DNA of 64,000 nt from assembly GCF_008123425.1 (NCBI RefSeq), contig NZ_VSSS01000030.1, forward strand, positions 62,001 to 126,000, in the 5' to 3' direction. Of this stretch, positions 18,414 through 27,663 are shown piece by piece. The notes below the pieces were generated by a model. That model was not told the origin of the DNA. It ran no database searches and saw only the letters and a program-made list of their open reading frames with translations. Position numbers and translations under genes: made by a program. The first letter of the stretch is position 1. Each line of letters starts with the position of its first letter. Source of the stretch: Bradyrhizobium rifense (GTDB lineage: Bacteria > Pseudomonadota > Alphaproteobacteria > Rhizobiales > Xanthobacteraceae).

Positions 18414-18671
18414 CACCAGTGGGCTTGGCCGAGCCTTAGTCCGGTCGCCACGGACAAAAGGAATCCGGAACTTTCCCAATCCGCGATTTCGGCGGGAAAG
18501 ACCCTGCGAGGTGCGAATTCATCGCACAAGTCCCAAAAGACGAGATTGTGAGCGCAGAGGGCCTCAGCCGGTCAGCCCCGGACTGGGGCCTGTTCGCGTC
18601 TGGCCGAACCGCGACCCGCGCCTGGCGCCGCTTCCCGTCGCAAAGAAAGATGAAAATCTTTCGAACCGGGT

Positions 18672-18697
18672 GTAACCGGCGAGGCCGAACGGCCGAA
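18672..18697 (+). promoter_or_regulatory. SigF-type ECF promoter of the sigma gene (GTAACC-N16-CGAA)
   Basis: GTAACC at 18672-18677 and CGAA at 18694-18697 are separated by exactly 16 bp. This is the promoter form reported, as I recall it, for the Caulobacter SigF regulon. It lies 17 bp upstream of the sigma gene start, so the sigma factor probably drives its own transcription. The 294 bp between the MarR gene and the sigma gene hold nothing else I can identify. Confidence 0.7.
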
Positions 18698-18713
18698 CTA
18701 AAGCCAAGTGGAT

Positions 18714-19271
18714 ATGAACTCACCGGAAACCGAGCTCAGGACGCTGATGCTCGCCAGCCAGGATGGCGACGCGGCGGCACACCGCGTGCTGCTTGAGCGA
18801 CTGAGCCGGCATTTGCGCGCCTATTACAAGGGCAAGCTTGCGAGGATCGGCCGAGGTCCGACGGAAGCCGAAGATCTGGTTCAGGAGGCGGTGCTGGCGA
18901 TCCACATCCAGCGCCACACCTACGACCCCAACGAGCCGTTCACCCCCTGGGTGCACGCGATCGCGCGCTACAAGCTGATCGATTTCCTGCGACGAAACCG
19001 GGCATCGGTTGCCGACGTGCCGATCGACGAAGCCAACGAAGTCACGGCGAATGACGATCACCTCAACGCCGAGAGCAGCTTTGATCTCAGGCGGTTGCTG
19101 AAGCTTCTTCCGAAGAAGATGCAATGCGCAATCGTGGCCGTGAAGCTCGATGGATTGAGCGTAGCTGAAGCGGCACGGCGATGCCGGACTTCGGAATCCG
19201 GCGTGAAGGTCAATATTCATCGGGGATTGAAGGCCTTGGCGGCTTTGATCGCACAGAGGGCGCAAACATGA
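18714..19271 (+). CDS. ECF RNA polymerase sigma factor (SigF-like)
   Basis: 185 residues from the ATG at 18714 (a GTG two codons earlier is possible). Region 2 is AEDLVQEAVLAIHIQRHTYD with FTPWVHAIARYKLIDFLRRN; region 4 is LLKLLPKKMQCAIVAVKLDG and LSVAEAARRCRTSESGVKVN. It is followed by a DUF1109-type membrane anti-sigma with a 4-bp ATGA overlap, the arrangement of Caulobacter SigF-NrsF. In that system the pair responds to heavy-metal and oxidative stress. Here the metal-efflux genes lie just downstream, which fits. A matching promoter sits directly upstream. Confidence 0.92.
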   Translation: MNSPETELRTLMLASQDGDAAAHRVLLERLSRHLRAYYKGKLARIGRGPTEAEDLVQEAVLAIHIQRHTYDPNEPFTPWVHAIARYKLIDFLRRNRASVADVPIDEANEVTANDDHLNAESSFDLRRLLKLLPKKMQCAIVAVKLDGLSVAEAARRCRTSESGVKVNIHRGLKALAALIAQRAQT

Positions 19272-19909
19272 AGACGGACGAGCTGATTACTGCACTCAGT
19301 GTGAACGTCGAGCCGGTCAATCGGCGGCTGGTCAACCGCAGCTTAGGCATTGCGCTCGCGACGGGAATAGCTGTCGCGATCGGCATGACGCTTGTTGCAC
19401 TTGGCCTCCGAGTGGACCTGGCCACGCCGCGCGCCGTCATTTTTCTCTTCCTGAAGCTCGTGTTCGCGATCGGCACGGTAGGTGCGGCAGCGGTCTATTT
19501 GGCGCGGCTTGCGCGTCCTGGAGGGGAGCAGCGCATATCCCCAGGTCTCGCCGCGCTGCCATTTGTGGCGATCCTGCTGCTTGCTGCCGTCAGCCTGGGG
19601 CAGGCGCCGAGCTCACACTGGGACATGATGGTGATGGGCGACCAATGGCTCGAATGCCTCATCTCGATTCCGATCATCGCGATCGTCCCGTTTGCCGTCG
19701 TTATCTGGGCCGTGCGGCAGGCGGCCCCGACCAATCTGGTCCGTGCTGGCGCCTTTAGCGGACTCGTTGCCGGTGGGATGAGCGCGATGGGCTATGCGCT
19801 TCACTGCACCGACGACTCGCTGCCCTTTGTCGCGCTCTGGTATGGCGGCACGATCGTGCTCTGCACCCTCGCAGGCGCGATGTTGGGACCGCGGCTGTTG
19901 CGATGGTGA
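19268..19909 (+). CDS. NrsF-like (DUF1109) membrane anti-sigma factor
   Basis: 213 residues with six predicted membrane helices (about 26-48, 56-79, 93-110, 130-150, 158-178, 185-208). A short cytoplasmic N-terminus (MKTDELITALSVNVEPVNRR) probably contacts the sigma factor. Two cysteines, Cys130 in DQWLECLIS and Cys180 in YALHCTDDS, are 50 residues apart, as I recall for the sensing pair in Caulobacter NrsF. Under metal or oxidative stress the family releases its sigma factor. The start overlaps the sigma stop (ATGA). Confidence 0.85.
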   Translation: MKTDELITALSVNVEPVNRRLVNRSLGIALATGIAVAIGMTLVALGLRVDLATPRAVIFLFLKLVFAIGTVGAAAVYLARLARPGGEQRISPGLAALPFVAILLLAAVSLGQAPSSHWDMMVMGDQWLECLISIPIIAIVPFAVVIWAVRQAAPTNLVRAGAFSGLVAGGMSAMGYALHCTDDSLPFVALWYGGTIVLCTLAGAMLGPRLLRW

Positions 19910-19936
19910 ACACCCGGCTCACGTCAGCGTGAACCT

Positions 19937-19962
19937 GTAACCGCCGAGAGGCCGGCTCCGAA
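19937..19962 (+). promoter_or_regulatory. Second SigF-type promoter (GTAACC-N16-CGAA)
   Basis: GTAACC at 19937-19942 and CGAA at 19959-19962 are again separated by exactly 16 bp. It is 54 bp upstream of the small secreted protein at 20017 and downstream of the sigma/anti-sigma pair. Two instances of the same bipartite motif in 1.3 kb, each in front of a gene and on the correct strand, support a real sigma-factor target. Confidence 0.7.
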
Positions 19963-20016
19963 CTCCTCATTAGAAGCGCAATGGATGCGTTTCGGAAAAA
20001 TGATGGAGCCGGGACT

Positions 20017-20265
20017 ATGTTGACGAAGAGCCTTCTCACAATCGCCGTTCTTGCCGCACTGTCCGCCAGCGCCCAGGCGGGATCGACCATTTCCGATCGG
20101 AGCTACTGGCCGAATGAGGCCAGGCAGGGCACACAATCCAATGCGTCGCAGCAGGGGCCGGTCTCAGCCTTCGCCTACGACCGCGCCCCCTCTGCACAGC
20201 CCGCGACATCGCCAACCGTCGGCGCGTCCGGATGGCGTTATCAGGGTGGCCCCAAGTCCCACTAA
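20017..20265 (+). CDS. Small secreted protein under the SigF-type promoter
   Basis: 82 residues starting MLTKSLLTIAVLAALSASAQA, a clear signal peptide, then a hydrophilic Ser/Gln/Pro-rich mature part (RSYWPNEARQGTQSNASQQG). There is no cysteine. I do not recognise a domain. The ATG at 20017 is chosen over an upstream ATG at 19981 because it begins at the signal peptide. It is a likely member of the local sigma-factor regulon because of the GTAACC-N16-CGAA motif ahead of it. Confidence 0.7.
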   Translation: MLTKSLLTIAVLAALSASAQAGSTISDRSYWPNEARQGTQSNASQQGPVSAFAYDRAPSAQPATSPTVGASGWRYQGGPKSH

Positions 20266-20350
20266 GAGGGTTAACCACCGGAAAGCCTTGCTCGCATAGT
20301 TGTGAACCAGGGGACTTTCCAGCATTGCCACCGTGTGAGAATGTCTCGCC

Positions 20351-20710
20351 ATGATTGCTCGTCGCATCCTCAACCTCCTGCTCGCGGTCTTCGTGACCGC
20401 GGGGCTGATGGTTGCGCCGCTGGTGATACCGGCGGCAGCGGGATATCCGATGGCGGGCGACATGCAGATGTCGGATACGCAGGACATGTCAGCCGACATG
20501 CCGTGCTGCCCCGATCAGCAGAAAAGCAAGCAATGCCAGGACTGCCCTCTCATCGCGATCTGCATGTTGAAGGTCTTGCAGACTGGACCCGCGATTGCGA
20601 TGGCAACGCGCAGTCCGCTTGCACTTGAGCTGTTCCGGCCGCTCGATGATATCATTGCTGACGGGCTCACCCGCCCTCCTCCCGACTATCCCCCTCGAAC
20701 CCTGGTCTGA
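20351..20710 (+). CDS. Small exported Met/Cys-rich protein, possible metal binding
   Basis: 119 residues. A signal peptide or anchor (LLLAVFVTAGLMVAPLVIPA) is followed by a Met/Asp-rich stretch (PMAGDMQMSDTQDMSADM) and a cysteine cluster (CCPDQQKSKQCQDCPLIAIC), giving five cysteines in about 20 residues. The composition suits periplasmic copper or other metal binding. It stands upstream of the CusBA genes on the same strand. It resembles DUF2946-like proteins found with copper efflux genes, but I cannot assign the family with certainty. Confidence 0.7.
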   Translation: MIARRILNLLLAVFVTAGLMVAPLVIPAAAGYPMAGDMQMSDTQDMSADMPCCPDQQKSKQCQDCPLIAICMLKVLQTGPAIAMATRSPLALELFRPLDDIIADGLTRPPPDYPPRTLV

Positions 20711-20838
20711 CCGGCGCTCACGCGCCTGACGAAGGTGCGCGTCGGAACGGGCGTGCATCGCTGCCTGCCGTCTTGCTGCGCGTCCCATGTTGCGCGCGGT
20801 CCTGACGGCATCATCGGACCCATCGAGGAATTGAAATC

Positions 20839-21237
20839 ATGAAGACGTCCAACCTCGCGCGCGCCGCCATGGCCGCGCTGATCGCCGCTGCTCTCACCGG
20901 CACAGCTCATGCCGAAATCAAGAACTACGAATTCCAGCTCGTTCAGCCGACCGTCAAGGCCGGCGCGGATCGCGTCGTGAAGGTGCGGTTGGTCGACAAG
21001 ACCACCGGCAAGGCGGTGCCGGATGCGGTGATCTTTGCCAGCCGGCTCGACATGACGCCCGACGGCATGCAGGAGATGGCTACCAAGGTCACGCCGATGC
21101 CGGGCACCGAACCCGGCACCTACCGCTTCAAGGCCACATTCGGCATGGCCGGGCGCTGGCAGCTTTCGCTCGGCGCCAAGGTGCAGGGCGAAACCGGAAC
21201 AGTCGAAAACAAGCTCGTCGTCACGGCCGAAAAATGA
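20839..21237 (+). CDS. Periplasmic FixH/YtkA-like protein
   Basis: 132 residues with a signal peptide (MKTSNLARAAMAALIAAALT) and an immunoglobulin-like domain containing RLVDKTTGKAVPDAVIFASR and GTYRFKATFGMAGRWQLSLGA, the pattern of YtkA-like/FixH domains. A set of methionines (LDMTPDGMQEM) may contact copper. The stop overlaps the start of the CusB-type gene by 4 bp, so the two are one operon. It probably chaperones or binds metal in the periplasm; the family role is not well defined. Confidence 0.8.
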   Translation: MKTSNLARAAMAALIAAALTGTAHAEIKNYEFQLVQPTVKAGADRVVKVRLVDKTTGKAVPDAVIFASRLDMTPDGMQEMATKVTPMPGTEPGTYRFKATFGMAGRWQLSLGAKVQGETGTVENKLVVTAEK

Positions 21238-22667
21238 CCCGCAACCGCCTTATCGGCGCTGCTGCTGCAATCCTCGCAGCGGCAGGCGCCGGGCTGTTCG
21301 CCAGGTATCCACATCTGACGGATCGCGCCATCATATCCGTGGCGAGGGCAGCGGATACGCCCGCCCCGCTCTATTATCAGGAGCCGGACGGCAAGCCATT
21401 CTATTCGCTAACCCCGAAGAAGACCGAGGACGGCCGCGACTATCGTGCCGTACCTGCGGGCGCGGACATAAGCTTCGACGGGTCCGACCAGCCCGCGGAG
21501 ATGGCGGCGGTCGAGCACAAGGGTGATCGCAAGATCAAATATTATCGCAACCCGATGGGCCTGCCTGACATTTCGCCTGCGCCGAAGAAGGATTCGATGG
21601 GGATGGACTACATTCCCGTCTACGAGGGCGACGACAGTGACGACGGCTCGGTGAAACTGTCGCCTGGCAAGATCCAGCGCACCGGGGTCAAATCCGAGCC
21701 CGCCGAGCTGCGCCGCATCCACACACTGGTCCGCGCGCCCGGCACGATCCAGCTCGACGAGCGCCGCGTCTCGGTCGTCGCGATGCGAGCTGAAAGCTTT
21801 GTGCAGAAGGTCGCCGACGTCACCACCGGCAGCCGCGTGACCAAGGGCCAGCCGCTGATGGAGATCTACAGCTCCGCGGTAGCGTCTGCGGCAGCCGAAT
21901 ATCTCGCGACCATCACCTCGAAGACGACGGCCAGCATCGAACCCTATGGTCGCGGTTCGCGGCAGCGCCTGATCAATCTCGACGTTCCCGAGCCCGTCAT
22001 TGCCGAGATGGAGAAAAGCCACACGGCGCCGGTCACCATCCAATGGTCGTCCCCGCGCGACGGCATCGTGCTCCAGCGCAATGCGATCGAGGGCATGCGC
22101 GCCCAGCCCGGCGACGTGCTGTTTCGGATCGCTGACATCGCGCTGGTGTGGGCCAATGTCGACGTGGCCGAGCGCGACCTCGGCAATGTCGCAGTCGGCC
22201 AACCTGTGAAAGTACAAGCACGCAGCTATCCTGGCCGGCAGTTCGAAGGCCGGATCAGTGTCATCTATCCGCAGCTGAACAGGGAGACGCGCACCGCTCG
22301 CGTGCGGATCGAGCTGGCCAACACCGACTCTGCGCTGCTTCCCGACATGTATGTCGATGCCGAGATCGATACCGGCAATCCGGCGTCAGTCGTCGCGGTG
22401 ACCGAGAGCGCGGTGCTCGACACCGGCAGCAGGCAGGCCGTCCTCGTCGACAACGGCCAGGGCCGCTTCGAGCCGCGCGAGGTCAAGCTCGGCCGGCGCG
22501 GCGGCGGCTATGTCGAGATACGAGATGGTCTGGCCGAGGGCGAGGCGGTCGTCACCGCCGCCAATTTCCTAATCGACGCCGAAAGCAATCTGAAGGCCGC
22601 CCTGAAGGGCTTTGCCGAATCCGCCACCACGCAAGAGAGCGACAAGGCGATGGGAGCCAAGCCATGA
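21234..22667 (+). CDS. cusB: CusB-type periplasmic adaptor of a heavy-metal RND pump
   Basis: 477 residues. After an N-terminal membrane anchor come two similar heavy-metal-binding segments, LYYQEPDGKPFYSLTPKK (about 45-62) and YYRNPMGLPDISPAPKK (about 103-119), the second followed by DSMGMDYIPVYEG. The rest is the membrane-fusion fold with lipoyl and barrel domains (SFVQKVADVTTGSRVTKGQP, RFEPREVKLGRRGGGYVEI). It links the inner-membrane pump to an outer-membrane channel and passes Cu(I)/Ag(I). It overlaps both neighbours by 4 bp. Doubling of the metal-binding segment is unusual. Confidence 0.88.
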   Translation: MTRNRLIGAAAAILAAAGAGLFARYPHLTDRAIISVARAADTPAPLYYQEPDGKPFYSLTPKKTEDGRDYRAVPAGADISFDGSDQPAEMAAVEHKGDRKIKYYRNPMGLPDISPAPKKDSMGMDYIPVYEGDDSDDGSVKLSPGKIQRTGVKSEPAELRRIHTLVRAPGTIQLDERRVSVVAMRAESFVQKVADVTTGSRVTKGQPLMEIYSSAVASAAAEYLATITSKTTASIEPYGRGSRQRLINLDVPEPVIAEMEKSHTAPVTIQWSSPRDGIVLQRNAIEGMRAQPGDVLFRIADIALVWANVDVAERDLGNVAVGQPVKVQARSYPGRQFEGRISVIYPQLNRETRTARVRIELANTDSALLPDMYVDAEIDTGNPASVVAVTESAVLDTGSRQAVLVDNGQGRFEPREVKLGRRGGGYVEIRDGLAEGEAVVTAANFLIDAESNLKAALKGFAESATTQESDKAMGAKP

Positions 22668-25600
22668 TCGCGCGCATCATCGCTTGGTCGGCGCGCAACC
22701 TGCTGCTGGTGCTGTTCGGCACCGGATTTGCCGCCGCAGCCGGGCTCTATGCACTGCTGCATTTGCCGCTGGACGCGATTCCGGATCTCTCCGACACGCA
22801 GGTCATCGTCTACACCGAATATCAGGGACAGGCGCCCCAGGTGATCGAAGACCAGGTCACCTATCCCCTCACCACCGCGATGCTGACGGTGCCGAAGTCG
22901 AAAGTCGTGCGCGGCTTCTCCTTCTTCGGCGTCTCCTTCGTCTACGTCATCTTCGAGGACGGCACCGACATCTACTGGGCCCGCTCGCGCGTGCTCGAAT
23001 TCCTCAATGGCGCCGCCGCGCGACTGCCCGCCGGGGTCACGCCCACGATCGGCCCGGACGCCACCGGCGTCGGCTGGGTCTACCAATATGCGGTGATGTC
23101 CAGGGAGCTGAACCTCGCGGAGACGCGGACGATCCAGGACTGGAACCTGAAATTCGCACTCGCCAAGGCGGAAGGCGTGGCCGAGGTCGCAAGCGTCGGC
23201 GGCTTCGTCAGGCAGTACAACGTCATCCTGGATCCGCAGCGCATGCGCGATCTCGGCATCACCATGCAAAAGATGCGCGACGCCATCCGCGCCAGCAATG
23301 CCGATGTCGGCGGCCGCACCGTCGAGCTGTCCGAGTTCGAATATGTCATCCGCGGCAAGGGCTATCTCAGGAACATCGACGACCTCGGCAAAATCGTGCT
23401 GAAGGCCGACAACGGCACGCCGGTCAAGCTGCGCGACGTCGCCCGCGTCGAGCTCGGGCCGGACGAGCGACGCGGCATCACCGAACTCAATGGCGAAGGC
23501 GAAGTGGCAAGCGGAATCGTGCTCCAGCGCTTCGGCATGAACGCGCTCGACGTGATCGAGAACGTCAAGAAGCGGTTCAGGGAGATCGCGACCAGCCTGC
23601 CCAAATCGGTCGAGATCGTTCCGGTCTACGACCGCTCGAACCTGATCTACGCGGCGATCGACACGCTCCGGCACACGCTGTTCGAGGAGAGCATCGTGGT
23701 GGCACTGGTCTGCATCGTGTTCCTGCTGCATGTCCGCAGCGCACTCGTCGCCATCCTGATGCTTCCTGTCGGCGTGCTGATGGCTTTCGGGGCGATGAAG
23801 CTGCTCGGGATCGGCTCCAACATCATGAGCCTCGGCGGCATCGCGATCGCGATCGGCGCCATGATCGACGCTGCGATCGTCATGATCGAGAACGCGCACA
23901 AGCATCTCGAGCGCGCCGAGCCCGGCCGTTCGCGGGTGGCGATCCTGATCGAGGCCGCAGCCGAGGTCGGCCCGGCGTTGTTCTTCAGCCTGCTGATCAT
24001 CACGGTGTCGTTCATGCCGATCTTCACGCTGGAATCGCAGGAGGGGCGGCTATTCAGCCCGCTCGCCTTCACCAAGACCTTTGCGATGGCGGCCGCGGCG
24101 CTGCTGTCGGTTACGCTGGTCCCAGCGCTGATGGTGATCTTCGTTCGCGGCAGGATCATCCCGGAGCACAAAAACCCGCTCAACCGCTTCCTGATCTGGA
24201 TCTACCGGCCGGTTATCGCCGCGGTGCTGCGGGCCAGGATCGTCGTGATCCTGCTCGCGCTCGGCGTGCTCGCCGTCTCGATCTGGCCCGCACGTCAGCT
24301 CGGCTCCGAGTTCATGCCCAACCTCAACGAAGGCACCCTGCTCTACATGCCGACGACGCTGCCTGGCATTTCCGTGACCAAGGCTGCCGAGCTGATGCAG
24401 ACCCAGGACCGCATCATCCGCTCGTTTCCCGAGGTCGCCTCGGTCTATGGCAAGGCCGGCCGCGCGGCGACCGCAACCGACCCGGCGCCGTCGGAGATGT
24501 TCGAGACCATCGTCAATCTCAAGCCGAAGGAAGAGTGGCGCGCGGGCGTGACGGTCGACAGCCTGATCGCCGAGATGGATAAGGCGCTCCAGTTTCCCGG
24601 TGTTTCCAATGCCTGGACCATGCCGATCAAGGCGCGCATCGACATGCTTTCGACCGGCATCCGCACGCCCGTTGGCGTCAAGGTCATGGGCACCGATCTC
24701 GCCGGGATCGACAAGCTTGCAAAACAGGTCGAGCAAGTGCTGAAGGCAGTGCCGGGCACTTCCTCGGCCTATGCCGAGCGAAGCCTCGGCGGCTACTACC
24801 TCGAGATCACGCCGGACCGCGAGGCGCTGTCACGCTACGGCATCATGATCCAGGACGTGCAGGACACGATCGCCACCGCGCTCGGCGGCCAGACCGTGAC
24901 CACGACCGTGGAAGGCCGGCAGCGCTTCACCGTCAACATGCGTTATCCCCGCGACCTCCGCGACAATCCCAAGGCGATCACCAGCGACATCCTGGTGCCG
25001 ATGCCGGGTGGTGGCGCCGTCCCCCTCGGCGAGGTCGCAAGCGTGACACCGGCGCGCGGGCCAACCTCGATCCGGACCGAGAACGGGCAGCTCGCCACCT
25101 ACATCTATGTCGACATCCGCGACCGCGATCTCGGGGGCTACGTTGCGGACGCGCAACGCGCGGTGCAGGCAAGCATTCAGTTCCCACCGGGCTACTATGT
25201 GGTCTGGAGCGGACAGTACGAATATCTGGAGCGTGCGACCGCACGGCTGAAGATCGTGGTGCCGGTGACGCTGCTGATCATTTTCCTGCTGCTCTATCTC
25301 AACTTCCGCTCGATCACGGAGACCATGATCGTGATGTTGTCCCTGCCCTTCGCTCTCGTCGGCGGGCTGTGGCTGATGTGGTGGCTCGGCTTCAACCTGT
25401 CGGTCGCGGTCGCCGTCGGCTTCATCGCGCTCGCTGGTGTCGCGGCAGAGACCGGCGTGGTGATGCTGATCTATCTCAACCAGGCGCTCGCTGAAGCCAG
25501 GGCGAGCAGCGCACGCGCCGGTCGCGATCTCAGCCGCGACGACCTCAACGCCGCCATCATGGAAGGCGCCGTCGAACGCGTCCGTCCGAAGATGATGACG

Positions 25601-25816
25601 GTGGTTGCGATCATGGCCGGCCTGCTGCCGATCATGTGGAGCACGGGCACGGGGTCGGAGATCATGCAGCGTATCGCCGTCCCCATGATCGGCGGCATGA
25701 TCTCCTCGACGCTGCTGACACTGATCGTGATCCCCGCGATCTTCGGGCTCGTGAAAGGCTTTGGGCTGCGTTCGGACACTGTTGCACCAGAGCAACTTCC
25801 GGAGGCTGCTGAATGA
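22664..25816 (+). CDS. cusA: CusA-type Cu(I)/Ag(I) RND efflux pump
   Basis: 1050 residues, starting MIARIIAWSARNLLLVLFG. Heavy-metal RND signature in the fourth helix: IAIGAMIDAAIVMIENAHKH. Methionines matching the Cus substrate path are present in LLYMPTTLPG and RIDMLSTGIRTPVGVK, which supports copper/silver rather than zinc/cobalt. Twelve membrane helices and two large periplasmic domains are complete. The ATG overlaps the cusB stop (ATGA). No outer-membrane channel gene lies in this operon; the only one nearby belongs to the czc operon. Confidence 0.92.
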   Translation: MIARIIAWSARNLLLVLFGTGFAAAAGLYALLHLPLDAIPDLSDTQVIVYTEYQGQAPQVIEDQVTYPLTTAMLTVPKSKVVRGFSFFGVSFVYVIFEDGTDIYWARSRVLEFLNGAAARLPAGVTPTIGPDATGVGWVYQYAVMSRELNLAETRTIQDWNLKFALAKAEGVAEVASVGGFVRQYNVILDPQRMRDLGITMQKMRDAIRASNADVGGRTVELSEFEYVIRGKGYLRNIDDLGKIVLKADNGTPVKLRDVARVELGPDERRGITELNGEGEVASGIVLQRFGMNALDVIENVKKRFREIATSLPKSVEIVPVYDRSNLIYAAIDTLRHTLFEESIVVALVCIVFLLHVRSALVAILMLPVGVLMAFGAMKLLGIGSNIMSLGGIAIAIGAMIDAAIVMIENAHKHLERAEPGRSRVAILIEAAAEVGPALFFSLLIITVSFMPIFTLESQEGRLFSPLAFTKTFAMAAAALLSVTLVPALMVIFVRGRIIPEHKNPLNRFLIWIYRPVIAAVLRARIVVILLALGVLAVSIWPARQLGSEFMPNLNEGTLLYMPTTLPGISVTKAAELMQTQDRIIRSFPEVASVYGKAGRAATATDPAPSEMFETIVNLKPKEEWRAGVTVDSLIAEMDKALQFPGVSNAWTMPIKARIDMLSTGIRTPVGVKVMGTDLAGIDKLAKQVEQVLKAVPGTSSAYAERSLGGYYLEITPDREALSRYGIMIQDVQDTIATALGGQTVTTTVEGRQRFTVNMRYPRDLRDNPKAITSDILVPMPGGGAVPLGEVASVTPARGPTSIRTENGQLATYIYVDIRDRDLGGYVADAQRAVQASIQFPPGYYVVWSGQYEYLERATARLKIVVPVTLLIIFLLLYLNFRSITETMIVMLSLPFALVGGLWLMWWLGFNLSVAVAVGFIALAGVAAETGVVMLIYLNQALAEARASSARAGRDLSRDDLNAAIMEGAVERVRPKMMTVVAIMAGLLPIMWSTGTGSEIMQRIAVPMIGGMISSTLLTLIVIPAIFGLVKGFGLRSDTVAPEQLPEAAE

Positions 25817-25966
25817 GGCTGCGGCGGCGCCGTGTTGCGAGCCGAGTGCAATAGCATCAACGCACGTGGCTGCGACGTTGAGTTCCCCACACGTAACATT
25901 ATTGCGGGTCGACACCGTTCCGGTTGCCATGCTAGGGGCAGCTGACCTGACAGCAAGAGTGCATTC

Positions 25967-26332
25967 GTGGTCCTGAGCCGCCGCCCCCTGAGACGCAACC
26001 ACCCGCGCAACTGGCGCGGGCTCTTGGCTGTGCTCGTTGCGGTGATGTACCTGCTGTCGGGCGCGCTGCATGGCGCGCACGACATCGATGTGACCAGCCC
26101 CACAGGTGGTTCAGAGATCGCCTCGATCCTCGATGACGGCGCGGCCGGCCACGGCGATCACAAGGCCATCGGTGGTCATCACTGCCACGGCTGCTTCTCC
26201 GTCGCCGTTGCACAGCCGCTGCAGTCCGAAACTGCGACCGACATCGTTGCCGCACCGGTCGTGCAGCGCGCACCTGCGCTGACCGGCATTGCGCCCGATA
26301 CCGACTCCCGGCCCCCCAAACATCTGACCTGA
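25967..26332 (+). CDS. Small His/Cys-containing membrane protein, possible metal binding
   Basis: 121 residues from a GTG start. One membrane segment (GLLAVLVAVMYLLSGALHGAH) is followed by GHGDHKAIGGHHCHGCFSVA, which holds five histidines and two cysteines in a short stretch. It sits between the cus and czc operons, 150 bp after cusA. The layout recalls small DUF2946-type proteins of copper loci. The start codon is uncertain; an in-frame ATG lies at about 26045. Confidence 0.65.
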   Translation: MVLSRRPLRRNHPRNWRGLLAVLVAVMYLLSGALHGAHDIDVTSPTGGSEIASILDDGAAGHGDHKAIGGHHCHGCFSVAVAQPLQSETATDIVAAPVVQRAPALTGIAPDTDSRPPKHLT

Positions 26333-26388
26333 ACTGATCAGCCGGGCGCTGTGTGCGCCCACGATGCTTTTGTTCACAGGTCACTTTC

Positions 26389-27663
26389 ATGTCTTGCAGA
26401 CGGACTGCCGCGCGCCTGTCGTGCGCGATGGCGATTTTCGTCAGCCCCTGGCTGACGCAGCACGCTTACGCCCAGACCCTGACGATGCGCGCGGCACTCT
26501 CGCGCGCGCTGGCCGCGAGCCCGCGGCTGACGGCGGCGGAGCGCGATGTCGGCATCGCCACGGGCCAGCGTATCCAGGCCGGCGCGCTGCTCAATCCGGA
26601 GCTGTCCTATGAGCAGGACAATTCGCTGGGGTCCGGCATCTATCGCGGCACCAAATCGGCCGAGACCACGCTCCAGATCAGCCAGGCCTTCGAGCTGTTC
26701 GGCAAGCGCGAGGCGCGAATTGCCGCGGGCGCCGCCGGCATCGAGGTCGCCGCGATCCAGCGCAAGGCGATCAGGCTGGAGGTGCTGTCGGAGACGGCGA
26801 TCGCCTTCCTCAGCGTGCTCGGCGCGCAGCGGCGCATCCAGATCATGGATGAGCAGATTGCAGCGATCGACAGACTGACGCCGCTGTTGCGCCGCCGCGT
26901 CGAGGCCGGCGCTTCCTCGCCGGCCGAGACCGGCCGCGCCGAAGTCGCCTCCGCCCTGGTGAAGGCCGACCGCGAGCGCTTCAAGGCAACGCTGGCAAGC
27001 GCCCGGCGCGAGCTTGCGGTGCTGATGGGCGATGGCGCCGCGAAATTCGGCGAGGTCTCAGGCCGGCTCGACACCATGGGCAAACCGCCGACCTTCCAGT
27101 CGGTCGTCGCCGCCATCGATGCTAATCCGCAGCTGGTGCGCTGGACCGCGGTGTATGCGCAGCGGAACGCCGAGTTGTTAATGGCGCGGCTCCGGCCTTA
27201 TCCCGATGTGCGGATCGCTGCCGGCTGGCGCCATTTCAACGAGACCAATGACGACGCGGTCCGCCTCACCATCTCGGTGCCGATCCCCGTGCTCGACCAG
27301 AACCAGGGCAACATCCTTTCGGCGCAGGAAAGCCTCGCCAAGACCAAGGCCGAGCGCGAGGCCAACCGCAACACGTTGATCGTGGTCGCCGGCCGCGCTT
27401 ACGACTCGCTGCAGTGTTCGCTGCGCGAACTTGCAGTGCTGCGCGAGACCGCGATCCCCAAGGCCACGGAAGCGGCGGACGCGATCTCGCAGGGCTACGG
27501 CCAGGGCCGCTTCACCCTGCTCGAAGTGCTCGATGCCCAGGCGAGCGTTGCGCAAGCGCGCCTGCGCGAGCAGGAGGCGCTGCAGAACTTCCACGCAGGC
27601 GTTGCGACCATCGAAGGCCTCGTCGGCAATCCGTTTGCGCTGGCCCGGGAGAGCGCGCGATGA
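26389..27663 (+). CDS. czcC: CzcC-type outer-membrane efflux channel (TolC family)
   Basis: 424 residues. A signal peptide ends at HAYAQ, followed by two outer-membrane-efflux repeats, recognisable by LNPELSYEQDNSLGSGIYRG, TLQISQAFELFGKREARI in the first half and ISVPIPVLDQNQGNI in the second. It forms the trimeric channel for the CzcBA pump and may also serve CusBA, which lacks its own channel here. Its stop overlaps the next start by 4 bp. Confidence 0.9.
   Translation: MSCRRTAARLSCAMAIFVSPWLTQHAYAQTLTMRAALSRALAASPRLTAAERDVGIATGQRIQAGALLNPELSYEQDNSLGSGIYRGTKSAETTLQISQAFELFGKREARIAAGAAGIEVAAIQRKAIRLEVLSETAIAFLSVLGAQRRIQIMDEQIAAIDRLTPLLRRRVEAGASSPAETGRAEVASALVKADRERFKATLASARRELAVLMGDGAAKFGEVSGRLDTMGKPPTFQSVVAAIDANPQLVRWTAVYAQRNAELLMARLRPYPDVRIAAGWRHFNETNDDAVRLTISVPIPVLDQNQGNILSAQESLAKTKAEREANRNTLIVVAGRAYDSLQCSLRELAVLRETAIPKATEAADAISQGYGQGRFTLLEVLDAQASVAQARLREQEALQNFHAGVATIEGLVGNPFALARESAR

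Noticed and set aside
22148..22663. Upstream extension of the CusA frame
   Set aside because: It lies entirely within cusB in another frame; the ATG at 22664 gives the correct pump N-terminus.
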